From: Icerya purchasi
Lineage: Eukaryota > Arthropoda > Insecta > Hemiptera > Monophlebidae
Length of the DNA: 64,000 bases
Direction of reading: 5' to 3'
Assembly (NCBI GenBank): GCA_039619475.1
Contig: CM077116.1
Coordinates: 383,308,760-383,372,759 of the forward strand
Part shown: in pieces, positions 51,027 to 62,545 of the stretch
Layout: every line of letters begins with the position of its first letter
How positions within the stretch are numbered: position 1 is the stretch's first letter
Position numbers and translations under genes: made by a program
The notes under the pieces: generated by a model
What the model was told of the DNA's origin: nothing
Databases searched by the model: none
What the model saw: the letters and a program-made list of their open reading frames with translations, nothing else

Positions 51027-51210
51027 AAGTTACTACGGTATCTGCTTTTGTAGTAAGTACCGTAAAATATCAACATCGACGTAGAAGTTTAAAATTTTTA
51101 GATCGTTTACAAATTTCTAAAGTCTTTGGCCGAAAAACAGATACGCAATAGTGAAATTATCGTGTACGTAATGCGTCTTAATCGAATACTGTTATATGGG
51201 TCAATTTTAG

Positions 51211-51467
51211 GTCATGGCGGCCATAGCCATTCACACGGCAGCATGCAGCGTAACCATACCAGATTAACGCAATTGGTTTCTGCTGGAGCCAGTGCAACCG
51301 CTACCGACGATAACGAAAATGACGAGCGCTTTCAGCCACCGTTAGAACATTATCACGAGCACTCTAATAAAAAAACAACCGACTCCGGCGAAATGAACAT
51401 GAGAGGAGTATTTTTGCACGTGATGGCTGACGCTTTGGGATCAGTTATCGTTATGATTTCTGCTGCT
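51211..51467 (+). CDS. ZnT1 (SLC30A1-like): ZnT1-like zinc transporter, exon 4 (His-rich loop and TM5)
   Basis: Residues 134-219. The first residues, SHGGHSHSHG, are the His-rich cytosolic loop between TM4 and TM5, which in this family is thought to bind or sense zinc. A second His group, HYHEH, lies near residues 180-184. TM5 (about 196-219) carries the second intramembrane zinc site, H203 and D207, in GVFLHVMADALGS. The acceptor is tcaattttag. The phase requires the donor gtgggt at 51468, a weaker variant of gtragt. The alternative gtattt four bases on would break frame with exon 5. The piggyBac relic in intron 3 ends about 185 bp before this exon, and an ATT microsatellite starts about 20 bp after it. 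Confidence 0.92.
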
Positions 51468-51485
51468 GTGGGTATTTCATATTGA

Positions 51486-51487
51486 TG

Positions 51488-51522
<35 letters not shown>

Positions 51523-51527
51523 CACTA

Positions 51528-51568
<41 letters not shown>
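51486..51568. repeat. (ATT)n array, 20 bp after exon 4 donor
   Basis: About 26 ATT units with one ATC interruption. Confidence 0.93.
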
Positions 51569-52517
51569 GCGTATTCTTATTGTTGATTTAATGAATTTTG
51601 CATGAGTCGTTAAAATGATAAATCTCGGGATATGAACGAAGATGCGATTTGTGTTTCGTTCCAGTATTATTTTGCAAAACCATACATATGCACTCTTCAG
51701 AGTATTACTAACATTTTTTTTACCTGTTTAGTAAATTTTATCTCAATTTTGTGCTGCGTGTGTGTAGAAAAATTTAAAGAATGGTATATGATTTCCGTAT
51801 ATAAAGAATAAAATACCGATTGTGATCGCGGAAAAATATAAATTTGTTATCGTTAAGCGAATAACGTTGTTTTTACTAATAATAAAAATTGAAACATACA
51901 CAATTTGTACCATTAGAGTGAATAAGAAATATTTAGCGTTACGTAAAACCGTGTTTAAACAATGAAGTAATATTCGCAGTATATGTGTCACATATTCATT
52001 CTGGGTTAACTATTACAATAACATGCCTACAGCGATTAAAATTGTCATTAGGAAATTTATCGTCGCTGTACATTTATATTGGGATTAGAAAATTATATTT
52101 GACATGAATATTAAGCTTATTCTAATAAACATGCCGTCCAGGGTCCTACGAAACTCTAAAAGCAAAAAGAAATACAATTTTTTATACCGGGTGTCTATTT
52201 TATGTTTGTTTCATTGGAATATGATGATATTTTTCTTTGCGTTTTTTCTGTACAAGATATGCGGAGAAACACTCTATACATAATTTTTGATTTGTAGCAT
52301 TCTTTTTGTAACTATTTTCTGATTTATTTTGACAATTCATTAATTAATTTTTGAAATTTTTACCTATGTCTGTTTAGTGTTCAATAAGTAGTGCCTGTTT
52401 TTAGTGTTGTTAATTATTGACGTTTGTTTTCTTTTTTCTCCTTACGGAAAGGAAGGCGTATTTAATTTATGTCGATTTCACGCTTACTTCTTAACAATTT
52501 GGATGGAACATTTTATA

Positions 52518-53090
52518 AATTAGTAGCTGTTGCCTGCGATTTTGCTCGCATATTAATATACTCGTTTGAATATTTACTGACTTTTTTCTTTTTTATTATC
52601 GCAGTAGATCACAAAAACCGCATACTTCCTTGTTCGTTTTGCCCTTTTCTCTCTTGCTACGCAGCTAGGTTGATCGTTCTCAATTTTCGTTTAAGCGGCA
52701 TTATTGAATTAGCAAAACTGCTAATAAATCAAGAATAGTTATTGCGATAATTCTGCAAATCGTTCAACTTATTGGGAAATTAATTATCGGTACAGTAAGT
52801 GTACTCATTACTCCACAAATTGTAAATAAGTGTATTTTATCCAAATTTTTTTTCTCTTTTTTTCGTTTTAGTAAATCCGAATTTTCTTTTCTTTTTTTTT
52901 TCTTTTTTACAATCCCATGCTAAACAAACGCTGTTTGCATTTTTTTTATTAGCTTGATGGATTAAGCATTACAGTCTTCTCTGGAAGTAACAACCCTAAT
53001 TAACTGTGAAAATTTCATCAAAATTCGAACAGTAGTTTTCCCGATTAGCCCATACATACATTCAGACATTAATTTTTATATATATATATA
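52518..53090 (+). mobile_element. RTE-type 3' element in ZnT1 intron 4
   Basis: It begins with TTAGTAGCTGTTGCCTGCGA and ends with AAAATTTCATCAAAATTCGA, GCCCATACATACATTCAGAC and a TA tail. These are the start and 3' terminal signatures of RTE-group insect elements and their non-autonomous relatives. A frame of 89 codons inside (52469-52738) is not recognisable. Confidence 0.55.
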
Positions 53091-53329
53091 TTGCTTGGCT
53101 ACCAAGTCGGAGGTCACGAGTTCGAGACTTGCCTCGTCCCAGATTCAAGTCGCTCCCAAGTTTACCCAGCTTGAAATAATTGGGTACCAGAGAAATCTGG
53201 GAAAGTAAAGGCGGCCGAAATAATGGAACTGGCCCCCCTACTCTCATTAGTGCCGTTGGGCTTAGTATATTGTGGACCTTAACTTTACAATCCTAACGCC
53301 CTGTCAAGGGTATGGGACCTACTTTACTT

Positions 53330-53330
<1 letters not shown>
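53091..53330 (+). mobile_element. tRNA-derived SINE (family A), 5' truncated, in ZnT1 intron 4
   Basis: The copy starts within the tRNA-like head (TTGCTTGGCTACCAAGTC), keeps the B box (GAGTTCGAGAC), then the body with TTGGGTACCAGAGAAATCT, and ends GGGACCTACTTTACTTACTT before a TA microsatellite. It follows directly on the TA tail of an RTE-type 3' end. Confidence 0.85.

Positions 53331-53333
<3 letters not shown>

Positions 53334-53381
<48 letters not shown>
53334..53381. repeat. (TA)n microsatellite after SINE
   Basis: About 24 TA units following the tail of the family A SINE. Confidence 0.93.
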
Positions 53382-53383
<2 letters not shown>

Positions 53384-54454
53384 TATGTACTTATATGTTA
53401 AATAAGTAAAATAATAATAATAAAAACGTATATTTACGAATATTTACACTATTTCCCCCGTGTAAAATTTCATTTTTATGCTATAATTTTGTGAAAATGA
53501 CGCACTAATAAGACAGGCAACTCAGTTATTCAGTTGCAGCTCAGAAAAATTTAAAACGGTTTTTCGTATGTTAACTAGTGAAATTTTTGCAGTTTGCAAT
53601 AAAGTTATATAAATAATTTATCTAATTCACGACGCTGACAGTTCCAGTATATGTTAATGATATTCGGCCATCATACAGCGATGTAAAACGTTAAACAACA
53701 GACGTGACGGTTTTAGAATTCTACAGTGTTCGGTTCAGGAGCGAAGATTTCAAAATGTTCTACATAAATCGAAAATTTGTTACTTCTCTTAGCTTACATT
53801 TATTCTGTAAACGACCGGAATAGGATAATTTTTGTGCACTCTGATTTTTTCACTTAAATATTACATATTATCGGGATTATCGCTCCGACTCTTTATCTGT
53901 CCATTATTTTAATTCTGCCATAAATTTTAATTTCTGATCAGCGAATTCTTCCTTTCTGCGAGTTAATGATTTCGGTTTTATCTATGTTGACTGTAATTTA
54001 TAAAACCTGTTGCCACCTGTTCAACGAGTAATTTCAGTTACATTTTCGATGATTTTCTGATATGTAAGTTCGGCTCCGAAGTTTATGAAATACGTTTTTT
54101 CTCGTTTATCAGAATAAATCGATCAGACAAGAGCCGGTGTGCCGCAAAGATGGAAATTCGCAAACTCTATGGAAAGTTGTCGATGAATTTTTCGATTTAA
54201 AATTTGTCAGTATGTGAAGTAGGTAGTTAGTTGCCAGGATATGTAAAATGAGGAATACTGTTTTAGGCGAGGATAAATGTGTACGTTATTGTAGGTATAT
54301 TTGAGTTCTGTGCGCGCGCGCTATTCGATCACAACGGTTTTTTGGTCTAATGATAATTTTAGCGAGAATAATCTGTAAACGCATGTCGTCGCGTTATGAT
54401 TATGTAAATCATTCCGTATTTGTTTTTAAATTTTTCAATTACTTCGTTTTTAAG

Positions 54455-54714
54455 GTAATCTGGAAAACCAAATGGGAATATAAATATTTTATCGATCCCG
54501 CTTTAAGTCTTTTGATGGTCATGATTATATTACGTTCGGTGTGGCCACTACTGCAGGAATCAGCGTTAATCCTTTTACAGACAGTTCCAACCCACATTCA
54601 AGTGGACGCTATTCAGCGTCGTTTACTGGATAACGTGGATGGAGTACTGGCTGTTCACGAATTCCACGTATGGCAGCTAGCCGGCGATCGAATTATCGCA
54701 TCTGCTCATATCAG
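54455..54714 (+). CDS. ZnT1 (SLC30A1-like): ZnT1-like zinc transporter, exon 5 (TM6 and start of cytosolic domain)
   Basis: Residues 220-305 plus two bases of Arg306. The exon opens with VIWKTKWEYKYFIDPALSL, then TM6 (about 234-250), then the conserved PLLQESALILLQTVP that links the membrane to the C-terminal metallochaperone-like domain. That domain includes HEFHVWQLAGDRIIASAHI (287-305), one of the best conserved stretches of insect and vertebrate ZnT1. The acceptor is gtttttaag and the donor is gtatag at 54715. The open frame continues upstream to 54350, but that part is intronic because the homologous protein begins at VIWKT. Confidence 0.93.
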
Positions 54715-55457
54715 GTATAGTACCGGACCCATAGCATTTTAATGTAAATGTGGAGAGATGTTAACGGCAGACGAAATCAAAAATTTTTCAATATTGGTTC
54801 GCAGTGTCAGTAGTTTTACCCCCTTGATGTGATACTTTTTTCCTGAAGTTTTAACTTTTGAGCGTACGGTTAGGAAGTGAAAATAAATACTACAAAAGTT
54901 GAATATGGCGAAAAAGTCGAAAGTTTTTTAAATTCTCTTAGTAACTCGAAGTAAATGCAAAAATCTTAGAAAAATTTTGTGATTATATCGTAGTATACGG
55001 TCAACTTACGGTTGAGATGGTTTTCGTTTTTGAAAGGGAGTAAACATGATGATGAAAAGGTGATTTGCTTTTATTTTCCTCTTTACGTTTCCTTCTAAGC
55101 GTAGTAGTCTAGTAATTGAAATTTGAAATTTCGAGTTTTTTTCTTTTTCTTTTTAGTTTTATTGGAAATGAACCATGGAATCTGGTTCCTGGACATTTTC
55201 CTGAAACCATCATCTTGAAAGACTATTTCTCCCGACAAAAAAAATATCCTGAATAAGTTTTCCCGAGAATTAACAAACTCCGAACAAAAACACACTTCTT
55301 TATTAACAAATTGCTTTATTATGTGAGTACGATATTGTGGCCAATGATACGTAAGTAAAATACAGTGTCTGCCTGCTTGTACTCGGCGCTGTTGCCTGTA
55401 TCTGCGTATGTAACTCCAACCATTTTCGTTTCACTTGCCGTCCTAGTTAAAGTTCTG

Positions 55458-55772
55458 TTACGGCAATTTCCGTGTCTGCTTGTTCTTTCTTAATTCAGTT
55501 AGCACTTGCACGGTGCTTTCTGCGCTGTTCGGCGGATGCATGTGATTCGACCGAGTGGGCCCTTTTATTACAACAATGTTGCTATCACTGAATGGTACGT
55601 TCGTTACGGCACGTGCTGTACATTCCTCGCTTCGCACAAGTCGACAGTCCCAGTGAATACGTTCATTGCGAGTTTTCTGCCCTACATAAACAAAGCCATC
55701 TACAAACAGTTTTCTTCCTACAATTTTCCCTATGTTCGTGCACTTTTTTGAACGCATGGCCAACGTCTGCAA
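55458..55772 (-). CDS. FLYWCH-type zinc finger reading frame in ZnT1 intron 5 (likely MULE-derived)
   Basis: A 104-codon open frame lies opposite to the transporter. It reads GRKLFVDGFVYVGQKT, then HWDC, then EECTARAVT, then HMHPPN. This is the order of a FLYWCH zinc finger: aromatic G-Y core, W-x-C, C-x-A-R, then H-x-H. The zinc ligands are two Cys (HWDC and EEC) and the two His of HMH. The following segment, NSAESTVQVLTELRKN, resembles the linker after FLYWCH domains in insect proteins that also carry a MULE transposase domain. No transposase domain follows in this frame, which ends at TAA (55458-55460). It is a fragment of a mobile element or, less likely, a small host gene. Expression is unknown. 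Confidence 0.72.
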   Translation of the reverse strand: MQTLAMRSKKCTNIGKIVGRKLFVDGFVYVGQKTRNERIHWDCRLVRSEECTARAVTNVPFSDSNIVVIKGPTRSNHMHPPNSAESTVQVLTELRKNKQTRKLP

Positions 55773-55999
55773 CGGGGTGTATCAACTTCTATTACATTCT
55801 ATGTAAACATAAATATATAATTCGGTATTCTGGAACATATCGCTTCGGAGAATTTGCATTCGGGAAAATGTCTGTGAATCATCAATGATCTCTTTATTTT
55901 CTATAATTTCCAATGGAAAATTTTTCACTACCTGGATATGGATTAAAGACAGTGGCGAAATATTTTCCAAAAATTCGTTAGTTTTTTTTCTTTATCACC

Positions 56000-58900
56000 A
56001 CGAGCTCAGTTGTTTTGAAGCATTCTTAATGAGTTCATCGGTTCTTTGCATCTTTTGAAATTGCGTGTAGTTTTCCACAATGTATAGTCATGTGCTTAAG
56101 GAAATTATAAAGATACATATTCACTGAAACTATCGTTCTCTAATTTACGAAATAAGTTTTTTTTTTGTTTTTTTGTTTTTTTCGTTTGTTTAATTTTATT
56201 TTGGTTAATGGATCGCTATTAGATTACGACTGTTTCCTTAGTTCTCTTTTTTAGCTATCTCTTTTAATATTTCATTTGAATAATATATTATCGGGGATCT
56301 TACCTGTTTATTCGGTCTGTTCAATGATACCATTTTCTGTAAGATTGGACGTGCGAAAGGTACTCTAGAAATAAATACGGTGAAAATGAAAATAATCTAT
56401 AATAAGATACGAAGAAAGAGCATGGCGTTGAATCGGGTGATGGAAATAATAGAACTAGTATATTTGGTACATTCATAAATAAGGCAACGATGTAGAAAGT
56501 AAAATTAAAGGAAGAAACGTATGGATAATCGCAGACTAACTGAAGGTAGGAATGCAGGATAATGAACACTACTAGTAAGTCTAAGAAGATACGATAAATA
56601 GTCCGGTGAAATGTGGGATTCCCATTACAAAAATATCGATAGAAAGAAGCGAATACGTGCAAAGGAACTCTTTCGGGTTAGGATTAAGAATAACGGCGGT
56701 TTGGAAATTTTAGAAGACCTAAGGGAAAAGGGGATGGAACACGGATAGTAAGGTGCACTGATAGCCGGTCCCATCGCGAAAAATACGAATTAAAAGACGC
56801 CGAAAACACGACAGACTGAATATAAAAAAAACGGAAACAAATGTAGAGGAGTCCTTACCTCACGAAGGATAGATAGAAAAGAAGAAGAAGAAGATATATT
56901 ATTTGATAATTTTTAGTTATTAGTAAAATAGCGTAATAATAAAAAACCAGGAGAATTAATCTCAAAGTTGTTTTTGCTTTTAATTACGAGATCCTATTTT
57001 TAATTAATTTTTTTTGTTCTTTTAATTATTACGATGCAGTTTTAGTTGATATTCAGCATGTTTAGCGTGACGAATATGAATACTATACTAAATAAATTAA
57101 TATTTTTCTTTGCACGTGTTGTGTAGTTAACTTTTGTGTATTGATTTTGAAAAAATAAATTTTTTAACTTTTATTATTGTTGTGTAACTTTGTTACTTGT
57201 TAATTTTTAATTTGAATAAATTGTTGAGCACGCGAATTTTTACTGTATTTACGGTTTTTCACGGTAGTATGAAGGACGTGAATTAACCGAGAGATGCTTT
57301 ACGTTTCTTTTATTATATTTTTCGGAAAGAAAATGAAGTTGCTCGCATTATTTCTAAAATGAATTCTCAATATTATGAGTCACTTGTTTTTTTCCACATC
57401 ACTGTTTAATAACCGTATACGTAAATATACGACGGAGTTTAACATTGCATCTTCTTATTGCATTTTATCTTTTCATTTAATTTGTGAACCTTTTAATGAT
57501 ACGTGAAAATATGGAGTCCGAAGCATTTAAAAAATTCAATAACAAATTACACCTTCCTTTATAATAAATAATGGAATTCGGCGGATTTAAAATTGTTACT
57601 GCCGAATCGGAATATTTTTACTTTGTTTATTAAAAAATTTTGTATCAAAAATCTATTACTTTTTTCTTGTTTCATTGCGTTTAAATTCTTACATATTATT
57701 ACGAAAATTAAGTGTAGTCAAACGTTATGGTAATTATTGTTCCACGTAAATCGAAAAACATGTCATCCAATAATTAAATATGAAAATAAATGAAAACGGT
57801 AATTTTTAATTAGAGAAAGTTTCGGGTTTTTATTTATGTCTTCAATTAATCATAAATTTATTGACTTATTTTTAGTACAGTGATTTTTTAAAAGATGTTA
57901 ATGATATTACGACGGTGAAAATACCGTTTTTAAAGTGGTTTCTTCAGGTTTTTTCACGAGTATGTAGTTAGGGTTTTCAGTGCCCGGGGACAACTGAGCA
58001 TTTTACGCTTTCTCCTGTTTATCATGATGCAATGAGAAGAGAATGGAAGCCATAAAAAATGTATTAAAAATAATGGTATTATAAAAGAAATTATATTGTT
58101 TATTTTAAGTAGATCTAGATCTTTAAATATTTTTTTTTTAATTTGTTAAAGTATTTTTGTGTGCATATTTTCAAAGTTTCGTTAAATTTTAAAAGAAAAC
58201 GAAGTAAAATAATTCAGACAACAATGCTAGTTCGACATTTACATTATTTTAAAATATTATTCACCTACTTTGGCGTTCTCCTAGATGCTGTTCCCGGGAC
58301 AGATGGCTCTCCTTGCTCTTTCCTTTCTTAGCTACACCGTTGGGTTAGAATGCAGTTGATAATGTATTTTTATTCGTGCGTGTAACTTATCGATATTGTT
58401 ATGCTTTCTTTATAATATTTAACGTGGAATTTAATCGCAATGTAAAGTCAGTTAGAATTATAATGTGAAGTTAATTTGCAATTTAATGTAAGATTTACAA
58501 AAAATAACCAGAAGTTAATCGGAAATTATTACAGTTTTATCGAGTTGTGTTGTAATTCGGACCTTGTTCAAGTATTATGCTTAGTTTCTTTCTATATCTT
58601 AAAGTTAAAATTGTAATACATAAAAAAAAAAAAAATTAACCGTTAAAATATGCTTGAAAAGTTTATAAAGTAATTTTATAGGTTGTAACAGAACTCATTA
58701 CAGTACCGTAAGATCTAACGAGGGGTGTGTAAAATCCTTATTTGGTCAAACAATTGTGTATGTCTGTTCCAAATTTTTCATTATTAAACGATAGTTAAAA
58801 TACTTGTACTTAATTTTCAAAATAGTAATTTATTTCGTAATACCTATAATAAAACAAAAACCGCCATGTTGCGAATGTCGGGGTTATTTGATTTACACTA

Positions 58901-59305
58901 ACAGAAAAATTTAGTTTTATGTCGATTAAATAATTTCGACAAGTTTATGTGTGTAGAAATAGAACGATAATTTATTATTCGAAAAATCCTAACATCGTAG
59001 CATGTAGTAAAATTACCATTATAATTAAAACAAAGTTATAAGTTGAAAATTTTAGTTGTACAATAATGAAATTTAGATTAGAATCATTCCTTTGTTTTAA
59101 ATGCCAAATCAGGGTTGGTTTTAATATATTTTAAGCGAGATTAATAAATAATGCTATGGCGAACCGAGTGAAATTCGAACAGAAAATTATGGTTTTATTT
59201 GTGTGAAAAAAAAACCAATGCGCCAGCGATATTATATCGTGACACATTGGCGTGCCGTTTGTAAAAGTTGAAACATTAAAGTGACTATGTCTATATTGTT
59301 TTCAG
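56000..59305. other. Right part of ZnT1 intron 5
   Basis: AT-rich intron. A minus frame of 113 codons at 56662-56321 is aromatic-rich and unrecognised. A GAA run lies near 56880. No other coding motif. Confidence 0.5.
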
Positions 59306-59417
59306 GTGTAGAAACCTTTCAGAATACATGAAATTAGCGGAAAAAGTAAAAGAATTCTTCCACAATGAAGGAATTCATTCAACCACAATTCAGCCAGAAT
59401 TTGTAGAAATCGGCGAT
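59306..59417 (+). CDS. ZnT1 (SLC30A1-like): ZnT1-like zinc transporter, exon 6
   Basis: The exon completes Arg306 and encodes residues 307-343, with CRNLSEYMKLAEKVKEFF and then GIHSTTIQPEF. This finishes the alpha-beta cytosolic dimerisation domain of the CDF fold. The acceptor is ttgttttcag. The donor gtatgt at 59418 follows EIGD in phase 0. Intron 5 before it is 4.6 kb and holds an antisense FLYWCH frame. Intron 6 after it is 2.7 kb and holds a degenerate tandem repeat. Confidence 0.93.
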
Positions 59418-59914
59418 GTATGTATTTACAATCATTATTTATGTTTTACATTTAATATTCAAGCATGCGTAATGTACGTTATTAAATTATTTGCAATATT
59501 GCTCGATGATACAGTAATTGGGGTTGTATGTATTTATTCTTTGACCACTTTATCAAAATTAAAAGCCAGTTTTCTGAGATATGTGCATCCCAAAGCATGG
59601 TTGCGATATGATCTTTGCAACGTTTCTTTGGTCCTCCACGAGCCCTCCGCCCTTCCACCAGTTCAAGCGGTGATCTTGCATCTCAATCAGTTCTTTAGTT
59701 ACTATAGAATGTGCGTAGACTTTTTTCAAGTTTCTTGTTTTGGAGCTTGATATATATACTTTTAAACATTTAGGCTCTTAAATTTTTAAATCTTTAGAAT
59801 TCCGCGATTTTTCTGTATTTTAATGACGAAAAAACGTCCATTAAATAAAAAATTAACTCATTAACTACTATAGAACGAGTTGCGACTTTTAATTTTTTGT
59901 GCCGTAGCTTCATT

Positions 59915-59931
59915 ATTATTATTATTATTAT

Positions 59932-59980
<49 letters not shown>
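59915..59980. repeat. ATT then (AT)n microsatellite
   Basis: Six ATT units followed by about 22 AT units, within intron 6. Confidence 0.93.
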
Positions 59981-59985
<5 letters not shown>

Positions 59986-59989
59986 AACT

Positions 59990-60560
59990 GTAAAATCAAA
60001 AGCCGTATGAAATACTATGAACCTCAAAAATTATAAAACTAAAGGGCCCAGCTTTAGAAAGTTTTTTTTTAAATTATCGTATGTTTGCCTTTAGATTACT
60101 GGAGAAATACAATAAACAATTTTTAATTTAAGAACCCAAATTTAGGAAAGTGGTATAATAGAAACTAACCTTTCCATGGAATCTAAAGAGTCATTTTTTT
60201 TAAAACGATTTATTTTCATCGCTGGAATGTAGGATAACTAATAGACCTATAAAATTTTAAAATTAAAGAGCCCAAATTTTGAAAAAAGTGAAAATCAAGC
60301 TGGCTACAGATTTTTTTTTCTTTTTTTCTCTTTTTTTTTTTTTTTAATCAATGTATTTTCGTTTTTGGAATAACGAAAAAGTACAAGAGTCCAAAAATTT
60401 TGAAGCTTTAAGGGATCAAATTTGGAATAATATACACCTCTAAAGTGGTAAGACCGAAAAGATTTTTTTTTTTTTTAAGCCGCCGCATATTCGTCCCTAG
60501 AATAATATATGTTCGTTTTCTATTATATAATTGGAGCCTTAAGATAGTTCTTTTCTTTTT
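59990..60560. repeat. Degenerate tandem repeat in ZnT1 intron 6
   Basis: Units of roughly 90-145 bp repeat the order: CAAAAATT..AAAACTAAAG, a GGGCCCA/GAACCCA/GAGCCCA/GGATCAA core (60044, 60132, 60268, 60412), a T run, and TTTCG..TAGAATAAT. Weaker units may extend to about 60.83 kb and left to 59.76 kb. Confidence 0.6.
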
Positions 60561-62089
60561 TTCTTAATGATGTGTTTGCCAAATTATTTCAGAAAGAAAT
60601 CTACCGCTGGTTGTTGATTCACGGTTGAACACACCACTTTTCACTCTATACAGGCATAGTGTTAAATGGTGATTCTTTCACTTCCCACCTGAAACTGAGC
60701 TCTGCAGAGTTATAAAGCTAAACAATGGTGTTACATTTATTTTTAAAGAAATGCAGGAAAAATTAAAAAATACAAATTTTAAGATTCAGGAGTATAAATT
60801 TTGAAATGATTGGAGCGATGGTCAGTAGTGACTTAAAATATTACTGTTTAGATTCTAAGAAAGAAAACAACAGTGTAAACTTAAAACAATAACTATTGTT
60901 ATTATCCTATTTTAAAAAGAATTAAATATAACATATTCTTCTTGTCTTTTTGTTTTTGAGCTATTTTAATCCAAATTCTACTTTTTTAATTAACCTATCT
61001 ATATCTTCTTTTTTTAAATTATAAATAAATATTACACGAACGCTATGGTCTTTTTTAAAATTTCCGAAGTAAAACAATTTAAAATTCGATGAGTTGTGCC
61101 ACAAATGTATTTATATGTATATGTATTGTAACGTTTAGTGTTTTACTACGCCCTCAGGAATGCTTCCATGGTAAGTTCCTTTTCCTAACCCTTGGGAAAA
61201 TGAACCACTTTCTATTCGGAGACTTAGATTGATGATTGCGCACACATTCTTTTAGCTTCTGTGCATAGCAGTATATTCACTTTTAACCGACATCGGGGTT
61301 TTAGATACGCGCACTCACACCTCCATTGTGCTCGAATTTATTTAATTTATGTTTTCATAATTTTTATCTTGTTTTTATTTATGATACCCCATGACCCCCC
61401 AAACACACACACACACGCATATTATTCATTTTGCTGAAAATTAGAGATATTTACTCACTGAGTGCATTAAAACTACAAAGTGCATTTTATTTTTACTAAA
61501 AAGACAATCTATGAAAATGTTCCCACTTTTTTTTCACATTCTAACACGAGAAATAAAAATGTAAATGTGTCAAATGCATTAATATATATATATATATATA
61601 GTTTTTACTTGTCATTATTGAGAAAAATATATTCGCGGTATTAACCAACTTTTTTCTTTTTCTTTGAATTTAATGTATGCTAAAAAAAAATGGACGTTGA
61701 TTTGTATATTTGTTTTGATGTCGAATGGTACTTCGATTTATATAAAAAAAGTTAATTGCAGATTTAATTTTACAAAAAATTTATGTAATGTATTTTAATG
61801 GTAGTTTTATTTTTTGAAATATTTAAACAAAAATTCTTGGCTTATGAAATAACTAACCCTTTTTGAGAACCATAAAACAAAGAGTACGTGCCGAAAATTT
61901 ACGAGGTTTTAAAATTTACTGTCAAAAACGGTCGAGTTTTTACATTTTACCCTTTTTTTGCGCTGAAGACCCTGCTGTTTAGTTACTATAAAATAGTTTA
62001 GTTTTTTTTATTTTTTATTATATGTGCTTATTCCCTGATTTATTTATTGTACTGCATTGTATACGTATTAAAATATCGGAAATAAAAAG

Positions 62090-62197
62090 TTTACAGAAAA
62101 TACCGTGAAACCTGCTCCTACGGAAGATTGTGTTCTGGATTGTCCGAAAACTAACAAATCTTGTACGCTGTCGACATGTTGCGGCCCTTCGAAACAG
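62090..62197 (+). CDS. ZnT1 (SLC30A1-like): ZnT1-like zinc transporter, exon 7 (Cys-rich tail)
   Basis: This encodes residues 344-379 with Cys at 357, 361, 368, 373 and 374 (TEDCVLDCPK, then SCTLSTCCGPSKQ). The C..C..C..CC pattern after the cytosolic domain is also seen in vertebrate ZnT1. The donor gtttgt at 62198 is clear. The 5' boundary is uncertain. Phase 0 from exon 6 needs the acceptor AG at 62088-62089 (aataaaaag), which has almost no pyrimidine tract. The stronger acceptor tttacag (AG at 62095-62096) would give the wrong phase, and a micro-exon in intron 6 could also explain it. Confidence 0.8.
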
Positions 62198-62308
62198 GTT
62201 TGTTATCATATGTTGTTTTGCAATATTAGCCAATCACAATTTGTCGGGTGTATTAGAATCATTGCCATCATTGAGTTAATTTTTAATAATTTGCATGCGA
62301 AATTTTAG

Positions 62309-62461
62309 GGTTCATCTCCTACTGATACGCCTTACTTATGTCGACAAAGGAGCAATATAAATTCCTCGCAAATATTTAAGTTGGACGGTTCGGAAGTTGT
62401 GGAACGTGGTGCTCTGCTTTCGACTAACACCTATGATAACAATTATTCTTCCGCTCAGCCG
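62309..62461 (+). CDS. ZnT1 (SLC30A1-like): ZnT1-like zinc transporter, exon 8
   Basis: Residues 380-430, in phase 0 with exon 7, across a short 111-bp intron. The translated block GSSPTDTPYLCRQRSNI is followed by a polar, Ser-rich tail without membrane segments. The acceptor is cgaaattttag and the proposed donor is gtgcgt at 62462. If that donor is not used, the frame reads two more codons and stops at TAG (62468-62470), which would end the protein at residue 432. Both outcomes are possible, and the choice depends on whether exon 9 is real. Confidence 0.78.
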
Positions 62462-62508
62462 GTGCGTTAGTACAGAATTTGTTTTTTCTTATCTTTAATG
62501 TACTGCAT

Positions 62509-62545
<37 letters not shown>
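62509..62545. repeat. (CA)n(TA)n microsatellite in intron 8
   Basis: About eleven CA units followed by TA units. Confidence 0.93.

Noticed and set aside
56321..56662. Minus frame of 113 codons in intron 5
   Set aside because: Aromatic-rich and without a motif I can name. A decayed LINE was considered but no RT or RNase H residues could be placed.
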